Source of the DNA: G965205525 sp965205525
GTDB lineage: Bacteria > Pseudomonadota > Gammaproteobacteria > JABABF01
DNA: 64,000 bases
NCBI GenBank assembly: GCA_965205525.1
Contig: OZ242171.1
Coordinates: 310,001-374,000 of the forward strand
Direction: 5' to 3'
Below the pieces are notes generated by a model that did not search any database, was not told the DNA's origin, and was given only the letters and a program-made list of their open reading frames with translations. The position numbers were made by a program, and so were the translations under genes. Positions 27,801 to 36,297 of the stretch are shown piece after piece; positions within the stretch are counted from its first letter, which is position 1; each line of letters starts with the position of its first letter.

Positions 27801-29394
27801 GCCGCCCCACCACGACATTTATTCCATTGAAGATTTAGCGCAGCTGATATACGACTTAAAGCAGCTGAACCCTGCGGCCCTCATCTCCGTGAAGCTGGTC
27901 GCCGAGCCCGGCGTGGGCACCGTGGCGGCGGGGGTGGTCAAAGCCGGGGCCGACCTCATCACCATCTCCGGCCACGATGGCGGTACCGCCGCGAGCCCCA
28001 TCTCCTCTATCCGCTACGCCGGCTCTCCCTGGGAGTTGGGACTGAGCGAGGCCCATCAGGCTCTGCGTTCCACCGGTCTGCGCGGCCGGGTGCGGCTGCA
28101 GGGGGATGGCGGTCTCAAGACCGGTCTGGACGTAGTGAAGGCTGCCATCTTGGGGGCAGAGAGCTTCGGCTTCGGCACCGCGCCGATGGTGGCGATGGGC
28201 TGCAAGTATCTGCGCATCTGCCATCTCAACAACTGCGCCACCGGCGTGGCGACCCAGAACGAGAAACTGCGCCAGCAGCACTACATCGGCACGGAGGAGA
28301 TGGTCATGAATTTCTTTCGTTTCGTCGCCCGGGAAACCCGGGAGCACCTGGCGAAGCTCGGCGCCCGCCGCCTGGAAGACATCATCGGCAAGACGGATCT
28401 CTTAGTCGTGAGTCAGGGGGAGAACCCCCGACAGAATCGGCTCAACCTCTCTGCCGTGCTGTACAGCGACCCCGATCTGGCGGCGGAGCCCCGCTTTTGC
28501 CAAGTGGAGCGGAATCCCTCCTTTGAACGCTGTGCGGTGCTCAACGAGCACATGGCCCGGGACATCCTGCCGGCCATCAATGCTGGTGCCGGCGGTCATT
28601 TCAGCTACCCCATCACCAACGAGGATCGGGCGGCAGGGGCTCGGCTGTCCGGTGCTGTCGCCGCCAAGTGGGGCAATCACGGCATGGAGAAAAGCCCGAT
28701 TGCAATCCGTCTGCAAGGCGCGGCAGGGCAGAGCTTTGGCGCCTGGAATGCCGGCGGCCTGCACCTGATGCTAGAGGGGGATGCCAACGACTATGTGGGC
28801 AAGGGCATGGCGGGCGGACAGCTGGTGCTGTATCCGGCCTTGGGGAACGCCCCCGGTGAGGCGGGTGTGCCGATTATGGGCAATACCTGCCTGTACGGTG
28901 CCACCGGCGGCGAGCTTTTTGCAGCGGGGGGGGCGGGAGAGCGTTTTGGCGTGCGCAACTCCGGCTGTCACGCGGTGCTGGAGGGCGTCGGCGACCACTG
29001 CTGCGAGTACATGACCGGGGGGGTCGTCGTCGTGCTGGGGCAGACAGGCATAAACTTTGGTGCCGGAATGACCGGCGGCCTTGCTTTCGTGCTGGATGAG
29101 AGCGGTGACTTCAGCCTGCGCTGCAACCAGGATCTGGTAGAGCCCTGCCGCCTCGCTGGGGACACCGCTCCGGCGGGCTTTGCCGATTTCCTGCGGGAGA
29201 AGATAACCGCCCTGGTTAAGCACACCGGCAGTGCCCGGGGCAGCGCCGTGCTGAAGAATTTTGCACTTCGTCTCGGCCAGTTCTGGCTGGTGCTGCCGAA
29301 GGATACCAGCCCGGATGCGCTCCTTGAGCGGGAGTGCGAGCGGTTGCGGGGGCAGGAGGAAATGACAATTGTCAGGGAGAGCCGTGCGCTATGA
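24895..29394 (+). CDS. gltB: Glutamate synthase (NADPH) large subunit GltB
   Basis: GltB hydrolyses glutamine and transfers ammonia to 2-oxoglutarate. At 1499 residues it matches the usual bacterial length. The class II amidotransferase nucleophile is Cys14 in SSRDGCGFGLIAH, to be exposed by removal of a short propeptide. The central FMN-binding synthase domain has GGRSNSGEGGEDP, and the iron-sulfur motif KYLRICHLNNCATGVATQ lies near residue 1105. A C-terminal beta-helix domain follows. ATG 24895 has a weak ribosome-binding site. gltD overlaps as ATGA. Confidence 0.97.
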   Translation: MQGLFNPQSSRDGCGFGLIAHRRGKASRRLLEQALQSLLCMTHRGGIAADGRTGDGCGLLMGMPDAFLREAAREQGIELEERFAVGTVFLSRDVARASAARRAVEESLAAVGLPAAGWRQVPLNESACGDLARSGRPGIEQLFIPIPAAVADSAALTAHLFMARRQTEIALAEDPDFYICSLSDKVLSYKGLVMPEDLPHLYPDLQDSRMETGLCVFHQRFSTNTLPQWSLAQPFRLLAHNGEINTILGNRNWAEARTVHLRSPLLPDLAKVTPLVNREGSDSSSLDNMLEALVAGGMDLFRALRLLIPPAWENHPLLDEEARAFYQYSAMHMEPWDGPAGIVLTDGRYVVCLVDRNGLRPARFMLTADEHITLASETGTRNCAPEDVLERGRVGPGEILAVDTHTGEILRTADIDNRLKSAQPYREWLQRQTLCLKTDAGADTLAPLPSSEQLKISMKQFQAGPEECDYMLRPMAEGGQEPVGSMGDDTPIAVLSRQVRPLYDCFRQQFAQVTNPPIDSLRETVVMSLGTSLGAEQNPFEEQEEHARRLVLESPVLLPGDFHALQKTEQPDFRPVTIDCTYRPASIPLRDAITAVAARAVKAVREEGAVVLLLSDRNIAPDRLPIHSLLAVGAVHHCLVREGLRTAANLLVESSSARDPHQLATLFGFGATAVYPCLGYQVVSSLLGTGKVSEDAGTAHRCYQAGLAKGLLKILSKMGISTMASYRGAQLFEIAGLAEDVVQLCFPGAMSRIGGMDFDDIEADLRELSALAWDWRKPPVHGGLVKYAHGGEYHAFHPEVVQALHRAVQSGDDKLYREYADLVNQRPVAAIRNLLDFRPAPRPRPLSEVEPEEAILRRFDTAGMSLGALSPEAHETLALAMNRLGGRSNSGEGGEDPARYGTERRSRIKQVASGRFGVTPHYLIDADVLQIKIAQGAKPGEGGQLPGGKVNDLIARLRHSAPGVTLISPPPHHDIYSIEDLAQLIYDLKQLNPAALISVKLVAEPGVGTVAAGVVKAGADLITISGHDGGTAASPISSIRYAGSPWELGLSEAHQALRSTGLRGRVRLQGDGGLKTGLDVVKAAILGAESFGFGTAPMVAMGCKYLRICHLNNCATGVATQNEKLRQQHYIGTEEMVMNFFRFVARETREHLAKLGARRLEDIIGKTDLLVVSQGENPRQNRLNLSAVLYSDPDLAAEPRFCQVERNPSFERCAVLNEHMARDILPAINAGAGGHFSYPITNEDRAAGARLSGAVAAKWGNHGMEKSPIAIRLQGAAGQSFGAWNAGGLHLMLEGDANDYVGKGMAGGQLVLYPALGNAPGEAGVPIMGNTCLYGATGGELFAAGGAGERFGVRNSGCHAVLEGVGDHCCEYMTGGVVVVLGQTGINFGAGMTGGLAFVLDESGDFSLRCNQDLVEPCRLAGDTAPAGFADFLREKITALVKHTGSARGSAVLKNFALRLGQFWLVLPKDTSPDALLERECERLRGQEEMTIVRESRAL

Positions 29395-30815
29395 ACAGTT
29401 CAGCTTCCTCCGATTTTCAATTCCTGGAAACCGACCGCCAGGGGCCGGATATCATCCCCATGGAGCGGCGGCAGAAGGAGTTTGTGGAGATTTACGAGCC
29501 CTTCGCCGAGACCCGGGTCCGCCGCCAGTCAGACCGCTGCCTGGACTGCGGCAATCCCTACTGCGAATGGAAGTGCCCGGTGCACAACTACATACCCAAC
29601 TGGCTCAAAATGCTGCAGGAGGGGCGCGTGCTGGAGGCGGTGGAACTCTGCCACCAGACCAATAGCCTGCCGGAGGTGTGCGGGCGCATATGTCCCCAGG
29701 ACCGCCTTTGCGAGGGGGCCTGCACCCTGAATGACGGCTTCGGTGCCGTCACGATTGGCGCCGCTGAGCAGTACATCGTGGATACCGCCTTCGCCATGGG
29801 CTGGCGTCCGGATCTGTCCCATGTGCGGCGCACCGACAACGAGGTGGCTGTGGTGGGTGCCGGACCGGCGGGGCTCAGCTGTGCCGATGTGCTGACCCGG
29901 GCCGGAGTGCATGCGACAGTCTTTGATCGCTATCCGGAAATCGGCGGCCTGCTCACCTTCGGCATTCCTCCGTTCAAGCTGGACAAGGGAGTGATGACAA
30001 AGCGCCGCATGATTTTTGAGGATATGGGCATCACTTTCCGCCTCGGCAGTGATGTGGGGGAAAATGAGAGCATCTTCAAACTGCGAGAACAGTACGATGC
30101 CGTCTTTCTCGGCATGGGCACTTATACCAGCATGAAGGGGGCCTTTCCGGGGGAAGATCTGCCCGGGGTGTACGAGGCGCTGCCCTATCTGGTGGCCAAT
30201 AACAGGAAAGTGATGGGGTTGGACCTGCTTCCCTCCGGCTGTCCGGACCTCGCCGGACTGCGGGTGGTGGTGCTGGGAGCCGGCGATACCGCGATGGACT
30301 GCAACCGCACCGCCATCCGCCAGGGAGCCGCCTCGGTTACCTGTATCTACCGCCGAGACGAGGAAAACATGCCCGGTTCTAAGCGCGAGGTGCGGAACTC
30401 CAAAGAGGAGGGGGTGCGCTTCCTGTTTAACCGCCAGCCCCTAGAGGTCCTCGGCAGCGGAAAGGTAGAGGGGGTGCGGCTGGCGAAGACCCGCCTCGGG
30501 GCCGCCGATGCCGCTGGCCGCCAAGTGCCCGAAGCCGTGTCTGGCAGCGAAGAAACCTTGGAGGCAGACGCAGTGCTGATCGCCTTCGGCTTTCGCCCGA
30601 GCCCTCCCGACTGGCTGCAGGAAATAGGAGTTCGCCAGGATGAGAGCGGGCGTATCATCGCACCGGAAAAACAGCCCTGCATGTTCCAGACCACCTGCCC
30701 CGGGGTATTCGCCGGCGGCGATATGGTGCGGGGTTCGGATTTGGTGGTTACTGCGGTCTGGGAAGGACGACAGGCGGCGGAGGGCATCCTGCGCTATCTG
30801 GAGGTGAACCGCTGA
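29391..30815 (+). CDS. gltD: Glutamate synthase (NADPH) small subunit GltD
   Basis: GltD oxidises NADPH and passes electrons to GltB. The 474 residues have the N-terminal 4Fe-4S cysteine set (CLDCGNPYCEWKCPVHNYIP, then VCGRICPQDRLCEGAC), the FAD motif VVGAGPAGLSC, and the NADPH motif VVLGAGDTAMDC. ATG 29391 overlaps the gltB TGA as ATGA, with AGGGAG upstream. Confidence 0.97.
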   Translation: MNSSASSDFQFLETDRQGPDIIPMERRQKEFVEIYEPFAETRVRRQSDRCLDCGNPYCEWKCPVHNYIPNWLKMLQEGRVLEAVELCHQTNSLPEVCGRICPQDRLCEGACTLNDGFGAVTIGAAEQYIVDTAFAMGWRPDLSHVRRTDNEVAVVGAGPAGLSCADVLTRAGVHATVFDRYPEIGGLLTFGIPPFKLDKGVMTKRRMIFEDMGITFRLGSDVGENESIFKLREQYDAVFLGMGTYTSMKGAFPGEDLPGVYEALPYLVANNRKVMGLDLLPSGCPDLAGLRVVVLGAGDTAMDCNRTAIRQGAASVTCIYRRDEENMPGSKREVRNSKEEGVRFLFNRQPLEVLGSGKVEGVRLAKTRLGAADAAGRQVPEAVSGSEETLEADAVLIAFGFRPSPPDWLQEIGVRQDESGRIIAPEKQPCMFQTTCPGVFAGGDMVRGSDLVVTAVWEGRQAAEGILRYLEVNR

Positions 30816-31897
30816 GCCCGTTCCCGCCTGTCGGCGGCCTGAGCGAACCCCAGAACAGCCGTCTTCTCGCCGCCCTGGCTCGGCAGCCCCTGGAGCGTCC
30901 GCCGGTGTGGCTGATGCGCCAGGCGGGGCGCTACCTGCCGGAATACCGGCAGCTGCGCCGTCGGGCCGGCAGCATACTCGGCATATTTCGCTCACCGGAG
31001 CTGGCCTGTGAGGCAGCTCTGCAGCCCTTGGCTCGCTATCCGCTAGATGCCGCCATTCTGTTTTCCGACATCCTCACGATCCCCGATGCCATGGGGCTGG
31101 GGCTGTACTTCAGCGACGGGGAAGGGCCCCGCTTTGAGCGCCCAATCCGCAGTGTCAGTGATGCAGAGCAGTTGCCGGAGCTGCAGCCCGAGGAGAGCTT
31201 GGCCTATGTCTTGGATGCGGTGCGTCTCACCCATCGGGAGCTGGCCGGACGGGTTCCCCTCATCGGCTTTGCCGGCAGCCCCTGGACCCTCGCTGCCTAC
31301 ATGGTGCAGGGCGGCAGTGCCGCCGGGGGCGGCTTTCCGCTGCCCCTTCGTCTCTGCCGAGAGGAGCCTGCCCTGCTGCACAGACTGCTGGAAAAGCTGA
31401 CCCGGGCCGCCGCTTCTCTCCTAAACGCTCAAGCTATCGCCGGTGCCGAAGTTCTGCAAATCTTTGACAGCTGGGGCGGCCTCTTGCCGGCAGAGCAGTA
31501 CGAGGAGTTTTCTCTTCGTTATCTTCGTGAATTGGTAGTCTCCCTCAAGGCCATAGGAAATGGCAAAACGCCGCCGGTCATCCTCTTTGTTCGGGATGGA
31601 GGGCGGGCGCTCCGGGCACTGGCGGATACCGGCTGCGATGCCCTCAGCTTGGATGAGCGCACTGACCTGCTTCAGGCCAGGGAGTTTGCGGGGAGCAAAA
31701 CGGTTCTGCAGGGAAACTTAGACCCCGCCCTCCTGTGCGGGCCGCCGGAGCCGGCCCGGGCCGCCACAGAAGCACTGTTGGCCGACTGGGGAGAGGAGCC
31801 CGGGCATATCTTCAACTTAGGTCACGGGATTCCCCCCGGGGCCGACCCGGACACGGTGGCAGAAGTGGTGCAGACCGTGATCAGCTGCCGCCTCTAG
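30812..31897 (+). CDS. hemE: Uroporphyrinogen decarboxylase HemE, apparent CTG start
   Basis: HemE removes four carboxyl groups from uroporphyrinogen III in heme synthesis. The frame shows RQAGRYLPEYR, ILFSDILTIPDAMGLGL and GFAGSPWTLAAYM. No ATG, GTG or TTG precedes the conserved N-terminus (SRLLAALARQP, PPVWLMRQAG); the first canonical start, GTG 30905, would remove about 30 residues of the fold. CTG 30812 lies four bases after GGAGGTGA and overlaps the gltD stop as CTGA, giving 361 residues (E. coli 354). CTG 30839 is the alternative. Product identity is certain; the start is inferred. Confidence 0.93.
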   Translation: MSPFPPVGGLSEPQNSRLLAALARQPLERPPVWLMRQAGRYLPEYRQLRRRAGSILGIFRSPELACEAALQPLARYPLDAAILFSDILTIPDAMGLGLYFSDGEGPRFERPIRSVSDAEQLPELQPEESLAYVLDAVRLTHRELAGRVPLIGFAGSPWTLAAYMVQGGSAAGGGFPLPLRLCREEPALLHRLLEKLTRAAASLLNAQAIAGAEVLQIFDSWGGLLPAEQYEEFSLRYLRELVVSLKAIGNGKTPPVILFVRDGGRALRALADTGCDALSLDERTDLLQAREFAGSKTVLQGNLDPALLCGPPEPARAATEALLADWGEEPGHIFNLGHGIPPGADPDTVAEVVQTVISCRL

Positions 31898-31901
31898 GGA
31901 C

Positions 31902-32195
31902 CGGAGGGGGGACATTCCTGTCCCCCTTTACCCTTCAAATATCCGGGGACTGAAAGTCCCCGCTCCGTTTTCGAGAACATCCTTTTCCCCCTTTCTCGGA
32001 GGGGGGACATTCCTGTCCCCCTTCCCCCCTCCCGGAGGGGGGACATTCTTACCCCCCTTTTACCCTTCAAATATCCGGGGACTGAAAGTCCCCGCTCCGT
32101 TTTTGAGAACATCCTTTTCCCCCTTTCTCGGAGGGAGGACATTCTTGTCTCCCTTTTACCCTTCAAATGTCCGGGGACTGAAAGTCCCCGCTCCA
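31902..32195. repeat. Stem-loop minisatellite: three 95-bp copies plus one partial
   Basis: Units begin CGGAGGGGGGACATT at 31902, 31997 (only 36 bases), 32033 and 32129. Each full unit contains two hairpins, GGGGGACA-TTCC-TGTCCCCC (variable) and GGGGACT-GAA-AGTCCCC (invariant, for example 31945-31961), joined by TACCCTTCAAAT and followed by GAGAACATCCTTTTCCCCC. It fills the gap between hemE and the next gene and probably blocks read-through. A 100-codon minus-strand frame over it is only an effect of the repeat. Confidence 0.85.
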
Positions 32196-32230
32196 TTAGT
32201 TAAAAAAGGGCATAGAATGAGTTACAAACC

Positions 32231-33613
32231 ATGAATGTACGGAGCCCTTTTATGAACCATCTGCTCTCTGCCGCCCTGCTGGGGCTGGCTTTATCAGTAC
32301 CGGCTAGTGTCGCCGATAACCACTCTCCGGGCGGCATGACACGGAATGCCGCCGGGGCGGCACCGTCGGAGAGCATCAGCGAACTGCTCCGCCGAGGTGT
32401 CAGCGAGGTGCGGGCGGTGGAAGTCGCCGAGGGGATCTATATGTCCTCCGGCAATGCAAACGCCTATCGCGTAGTTACTTCTGAGGGGGCAGTGATTATT
32501 GACTCCGGTCTTGGCATTCAGGCAGCGGCGATGAAGGCTGTGCTAGAGGCGGCTGCCCCGGCTGAAAACCGAGTGCTGATATTGACCCATGCCCACGAGG
32601 ATCACATCGGAGGTGCGCCTTTGTGGATTCAATCTGGTGTTCAGGATGTGATTGTCCATCGCCAGTTTGTAGAGCGGCACCGGGCCTACCGGGCTCTGCA
32701 ACCCATGCGCAATCAGCGCGGCGCACTGCTGTGGGGAGCGGTGATGCCGGAGCATCTGCGCAATCAGGTGCCGCCGGAGATCCGCCCTTCGCGCTTGGTG
32801 GACACCCTCTATGCATTCACCTTGGGAGGGGTGCGCTTTGAAGTGCTGGCCACACCGGGCGCCGAGGGCCCGGACGGCCTGTCGGTGTGGCTGCCGGAGC
32901 GAAAGATTCTTTTTAGCGGGGATTTTTACGGTCCTGTACTCGCTTCCTCTCCCTCGGGTCTGCCTAATTTTCCCAATCTCTTCACCCTGCGGGGAGAGCA
33001 GCTGCGCTCTGCGCCCCTGTACTTGGATTCCTTAGAGAAGCTGCTTGCCCTAGGTCCGGAAATGATTCTGCCAGGCCATTTTGGTCCCGTTGTCGGCCGA
33101 GAGAAAATTCGCTTTCAGCTGAGCCGGGTGGGGGATGCCGTGGCTTATGTGCATAAGGAGACGATTCGGGGCATGAACGAGGGCAAGGATATGCTCACCC
33201 TGATGCAAGAGATAAAACTGCCTGCTCATTTACAGGTGAGCGAGCAGTACGGTCGGGTGCCCTGGGGGGTGCGCGCCATCTGGGAAGAAAACATGGCGTG
33301 GTTTCGCTACGAGTCCACTACCGAACTGTACCCGGTGCCGGTAAAACAGGTATATCCAGAGGTGGTGGAGATGGCTGGCGGAGCAAAGGCGGTGGTGAAG
33401 CGGGCCCGGAAGCGGCTCGCTGAGGAGCAGCCCTTAGAGGCCCTGCATCTGGTGGAGATGGCCCTGACCGCTGCCCCGGGCTACCGGCCCGCCCTGAAGA
33501 TGCGCCGTGCTGCTCTGCAGATGCTTTTGGCTCGGCACGGGGAACAGAACTTTCAGGAGAGCGGCTGGCTGCGGTTTCGCCTGCGGCAGACCGAGGAGGC
33601 ACTCAGCAAATAG
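32231..33613 (+). CDS. Exported metallo-beta-lactamase-fold hydrolase, alkylsulfatase-like
   Basis: The 460 residues start with a signal-like hydrophobic stretch (LLSAALLGLALSVPASVA). The zinc motif LTHAHEDHIGG places ligands at His120, His122, Asp124 and His125, with further ligand candidates in FSGDFYG and LPGHFGP. The region after residue 340 (VPWGVRAIWEENMAWFRYES) looks like the dimerisation part of BDS1/SdsA1-type alkylsulfatases, but the C-terminal sterol-carrier-like domain seems shortened. The substrate is unknown. ATG 32252 is a possible alternative start. Confidence 0.8.
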   Translation: MNVRSPFMNHLLSAALLGLALSVPASVADNHSPGGMTRNAAGAAPSESISELLRRGVSEVRAVEVAEGIYMSSGNANAYRVVTSEGAVIIDSGLGIQAAAMKAVLEAAAPAENRVLILTHAHEDHIGGAPLWIQSGVQDVIVHRQFVERHRAYRALQPMRNQRGALLWGAVMPEHLRNQVPPEIRPSRLVDTLYAFTLGGVRFEVLATPGAEGPDGLSVWLPERKILFSGDFYGPVLASSPSGLPNFPNLFTLRGEQLRSAPLYLDSLEKLLALGPEMILPGHFGPVVGREKIRFQLSRVGDAVAYVHKETIRGMNEGKDMLTLMQEIKLPAHLQVSEQYGRVPWGVRAIWEENMAWFRYESTTELYPVPVKQVYPEVVEMAGGAKAVVKRARKRLAEEQPLEALHLVEMALTAAPGYRPALKMRRAALQMLLARHGEQNFQESGWLRFRLRQTEEALSK

Positions 33614-33663
33614 CTGGGTTGTGTTCCCCTTGCCCGGGGGAAAGGTCTCTGACAGGGCTCGGA

Positions 33664-33680
33664 CGCCGCTTCCTGCGGCG
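33664..33680. terminator. Hairpin between convergent genes
   Basis: CGCCGC-TTCCT-GCGGCG followed by GGATGATTTT. A second weaker stem, TTCCCC/GGGGAA, lies at about 33624-33642. It could end transcription from either side. The T tract is short. Confidence 0.4.
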
Positions 33681-33716
33681 GGATGATTTTAATGCGCTCT
33701 TTAGCGACCTTAGACC

Positions 33717-33962
33717 TTACTGCTTTCCGTGGGAGCCATCGCAGAGGGGAGCGCCGCCGGTGCTCTTGCAGCCGCAGAAATAGACGGTGCGGCTCTCGCT
33801 CGCCTCGTATTTTAGGGGTTTGATGGCGCTCTCGGTCTTATGGGTGCCGTCGCAGAAGGGCTGGCTGGCACTTTTGCCGCAGGCGCACCACCAATAGGTC
33901 TGCCCCTCCTGCACTTCCACGGAAAAGGGGGTGTCGCTGGCGCGGACCGGCTGCTCGGACAT
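33717..33962 (-). CDS. Double CDGSH iron-sulfur domain protein
   Basis: An 81-residue protein with two mitoNEET-type 2Fe-2S motifs: CACGKSASQPFCDGTH and CGCKSTGGAPLCDGSH, each with the 3Cys-1His ligand set. Bacterial tandem-CDGSH proteins of this size are small electron-transfer or cluster-transfer proteins; the partner is unknown. ATG 33962 (MSEQPVRAS) is preferred over a TTG at 33977. It follows the peroxiredoxin gene by 45 bases on the same strand, suggesting a shared redox role. Confidence 0.93.
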   Translation of the reverse strand: MSEQPVRASDTPFSVEVQEGQTYWWCACGKSASQPFCDGTHKTESAIKPLKYEASESRTVYFCGCKSTGGAPLCDGSHGKQ

Positions 33963-34007
33963 GGCGGTTTCTCTCAATGGCGGCGGGATAAAACGGGGAG
34001 TTATCGT

Positions 34008-34490
34008 TCAGAGGGCTTCAAGAACCTTCTCGGCGACGCTGACATCTATGCCGGCGCCGTCCGGCTCCACATTCAGGTGGGTCACCACGCCGTCCTCGGC
34101 GATGAGGGAGAAGCGCTTGGAGCGAATACCCAGGCCGTGGGCGCTGGCATCCAGCTCCAGGCCGAGGGCGCGGGCGAATTTGGCATCGGCATCCGCCAGC
34201 ATGACAAGTTCCTCGGCATTCTGGTCTTTGCCCCAGGCAGCCATCACAAAGGCATCGTTCACCGACATGCAGATAATGCGCTCCACGCCCTTTGCCTTGA
34301 TCTTGTCGGCGTTGACGACATAGCCTGGCAGGTGCACCTTGGAGCAGCCCGGGGTGAAGGCTCCAGGCACTGCGAACAGCACCACCTTGCCGCTGGCAAA
34401 GAGCTCGCCGGTATCCACATCTTCAGGGCCCTTCTCGCCCATTTTCTTCAGGGTTACATTTGGGACTTTGTCTCCGACTTTTAGGCTCAT
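34008..34490 (-). CDS. Peroxiredoxin, Prx5 type
   Basis: A thiol peroxidase that reduces hydroperoxides. The 160 residues show the Prx5 active site VPGAFTPGCS with peroxidatic Cys49, and the NDAFVMAAW and RSKRFSLIAEDGVV segments. There is no fused glutaredoxin domain. ATG 34490 follows GAGAGAAGACT; TATATT about 35 bases upstream may be the -10 box. Confidence 0.95.
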   Translation of the reverse strand: MSLKVGDKVPNVTLKKMGEKGPEDVDTGELFASGKVVLFAVPGAFTPGCSKVHLPGYVVNADKIKAKGVERIICMSVNDAFVMAAWGKDQNAEELVMLADADAKFARALGLELDASAHGLGIRSKRFSLIAEDGVVTHLNVEPDGAGIDVSVAEKVLEAL

Positions 34491-34649
34491 AGTCTTCTCT
34501 CGGCGGGGTTCGATTCGGGCTTAAATATAGCAGAGTGGCGGTTTTCCAGCAGACCACGCACCGGCAGAGCGCTCCTTTGCTGAAACCGAGGGTTTCGGCA
34601 GGCCGTGCCGGGGAGGCTTCCTTCGCGTCGCCATCAACCCCTTGCACGC

Positions 34650-34726
34650 TGGTCGGAGTGAGAGGATTTGAACCTCCGGCCCCTGCCTCCCGAAGGCAGT
34701 GCTCTACCAGGCTGAGCTACACTCCG
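34650..34726 (-). tRNA. tRNA-Pro (CGG anticodon)
   Basis: 77 bases including encoded CCA (TGG at 34650-34652 on the plus strand). CGGAGTG pairs with CACTCCG, and the anticodon arm CTGCC-TTCGGGA-GGCAG gives CGG. The T loop is GTTCAAAT. It lies between the peroxiredoxin gene and divergent leuC. Confidence 0.96.
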
Positions 34727-34874
34727 AAAAAAGATTCTGGCTTCTGCTTCCCGCTCGCGGAGCCGCACCGCTCTGTGCACCCTTCTATTTTACTCCGCGC
34801 AACCGCTCGCATCCCAAAAAAGGTAGAATAAAACCATTAACTTGGCTGGGCGCACCCACGCAAAACTCGCAATT

Positions 34875-36296
34875 ATGGCTGGCAAAACTCTCTACGACAA
34901 GATCTGGGGCGCTCATCTGGTGAAAGAACTAGATGGCGGGGCGGCCCTCGTTTATATAGATCGCCATCTCCTGCACGAGGTCACCTCTCCCCAGGCCTTT
35001 GAGGGGCTGGGCCTGGCCGGGCGCAAGCCATGGCGCGAGGGGGCCGGCATCGCAGTTCCGGACCACAACGTGCCCACCACAGTGGAGGAGCGACAGGGGG
35101 GCGTGACCAGCATTGCAGATAACGACTCCCGTATCCAGGTGCAGACCCTCAGCGATAACTGCCGAGAGTTTAGTATCCGCGAGATCCCAATTGACAGCAG
35201 CCTGCAGGGCATAGTCCATGTCATCGGCCCGGAGCTCGGCATCTCCCTGCCCGGCATGACCATCGTATGCGGAGACTCCCACACCTCCACCCACGGCGCT
35301 CTCGGTGCCATTGCCTTTGGCATCGGCACCTCCGAGGTGGAGCACGTGCTCGCTACCCAGTGCCTGGTGCAGCGTCGCATGGAAAACCTGCGTGTCTCCC
35401 TCAAGGGGCGTCCCGGCGCCGGCATCTTTGCCAAGGATTTAGTGCTGGCGATTATCGGCCGCATCGGTGTTGCCGGCGGCGCTGGCGCGGCCTTGGAATT
35501 CAGCGGCGAGGCGGTGCGCTCCCTGTCTATGGAGGGGCGCATGACCCTGTGCAACATGGCCACCGAAGCGGGTGCCCGGGTCGGCTTGGTCGCGGTGGAT
35601 GACACCACCTTGGCCTATGTGAAGGAGCGCCCCGCCGCCCCCCAGGGGAAAGCCTGGAAGGAAGCGGAATCTGCCTGGAGCGACTTGCACAGCGATGCGG
35701 ACTCGGTCTTTGCCCGAGAGGTGTCCATAGAGGTCTCCGATTTGGCTCCTCAAGTCACCTGGGGCACCTCCCCGGAAATGGTGGTGTCGGTGGACGACAG
35801 CGTGCCGGATCCCGCCGATGAGTCGGACGAGACCCGCCGGCGGGGCATGGAGCGCAGCCTGGAGTACATGGATCTCAAACCCGGCACGGCTATCTGCGAT
35901 ATTCCTCTGGACCGGGTTTTTATCGGCTCCTGCACCAATTCCCGCATTGAGGACCTGCGGGTGGCGGCGGCGGTGCTGAAGGGTCGCCGCTGCGCGCCGA
36001 GCATTCGCCAGGCCATCGTGGTGCCCGGCTCCGGCCAGGTGCGGGCCCAGGCGGAGCGGGAAAACCTGCACGAGGTTTTTCGGGCGGCGGGGGCGGAATG
36101 GCGCGAGCCCGGCTGCTCCATGTGCATCGCGATGAACGCAGATCGGCTGGAGCCTGGAGAACGCTGTGCCTCCACCTCTAACCGCAACTTTGAAGGGCGT
36201 CAGGGCTTCGGCGGCCGCACACACTTGGTGAGCCCGGCCATGGCCGCCGCCGCGATGGTTGCGGGGCATTTCACAGATGTGCGGGAGATGCTCTGA
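34875..36296 (+). CDS. leuC: 3-isopropylmalate dehydratase large subunit LeuC
   Basis: With LeuD it isomerises 2- to 3-isopropylmalate in leucine synthesis. The 473 residues carry aconitase-family motifs: DGVPDHN-like VPDHNVPT, GDSHTSTHGALG, FGIGTSEVEHVLATQ, and the 4Fe-4S cysteines in GSCTNSRIEDLR and GCSMCIAMN. ATG 34875 gives MAGKTLYDKIWGAHLV. It begins a leuCDB-asd run; TAGAAT at about 34834 is a weak candidate -10, and I see no leucine-rich leader peptide. Confidence 0.97.
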   Translation: MAGKTLYDKIWGAHLVKELDGGAALVYIDRHLLHEVTSPQAFEGLGLAGRKPWREGAGIAVPDHNVPTTVEERQGGVTSIADNDSRIQVQTLSDNCREFSIREIPIDSSLQGIVHVIGPELGISLPGMTIVCGDSHTSTHGALGAIAFGIGTSEVEHVLATQCLVQRRMENLRVSLKGRPGAGIFAKDLVLAIIGRIGVAGGAGAALEFSGEAVRSLSMEGRMTLCNMATEAGARVGLVAVDDTTLAYVKERPAAPQGKAWKEAESAWSDLHSDADSVFAREVSIEVSDLAPQVTWGTSPEMVVSVDDSVPDPADESDETRRRGMERSLEYMDLKPGTAICDIPLDRVFIGSCTNSRIEDLRVAAAVLKGRRCAPSIRQAIVVPGSGQVRAQAERENLHEVFRAAGAEWREPGCSMCIAMNADRLEPGERCASTSNRNFEGRQGFGGRTHLVSPAMAAAAMVAGHFTDVREML

Positions 36297-36297
36297 G

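Noticed and set aside
30905..31897. hemE starting at GTG 30905
   Set aside because: It would remove conserved N-terminal residues found in frame upstream, and has no Shine-Dalgarno; the CTG at 30812 does.
31894..32196. 100-codon minus-strand ORF with repeated SVPGYLKGK-like peptide
   Set aside because: It is the translation of the 95-bp stem-loop repeat, with no homologue recognised.
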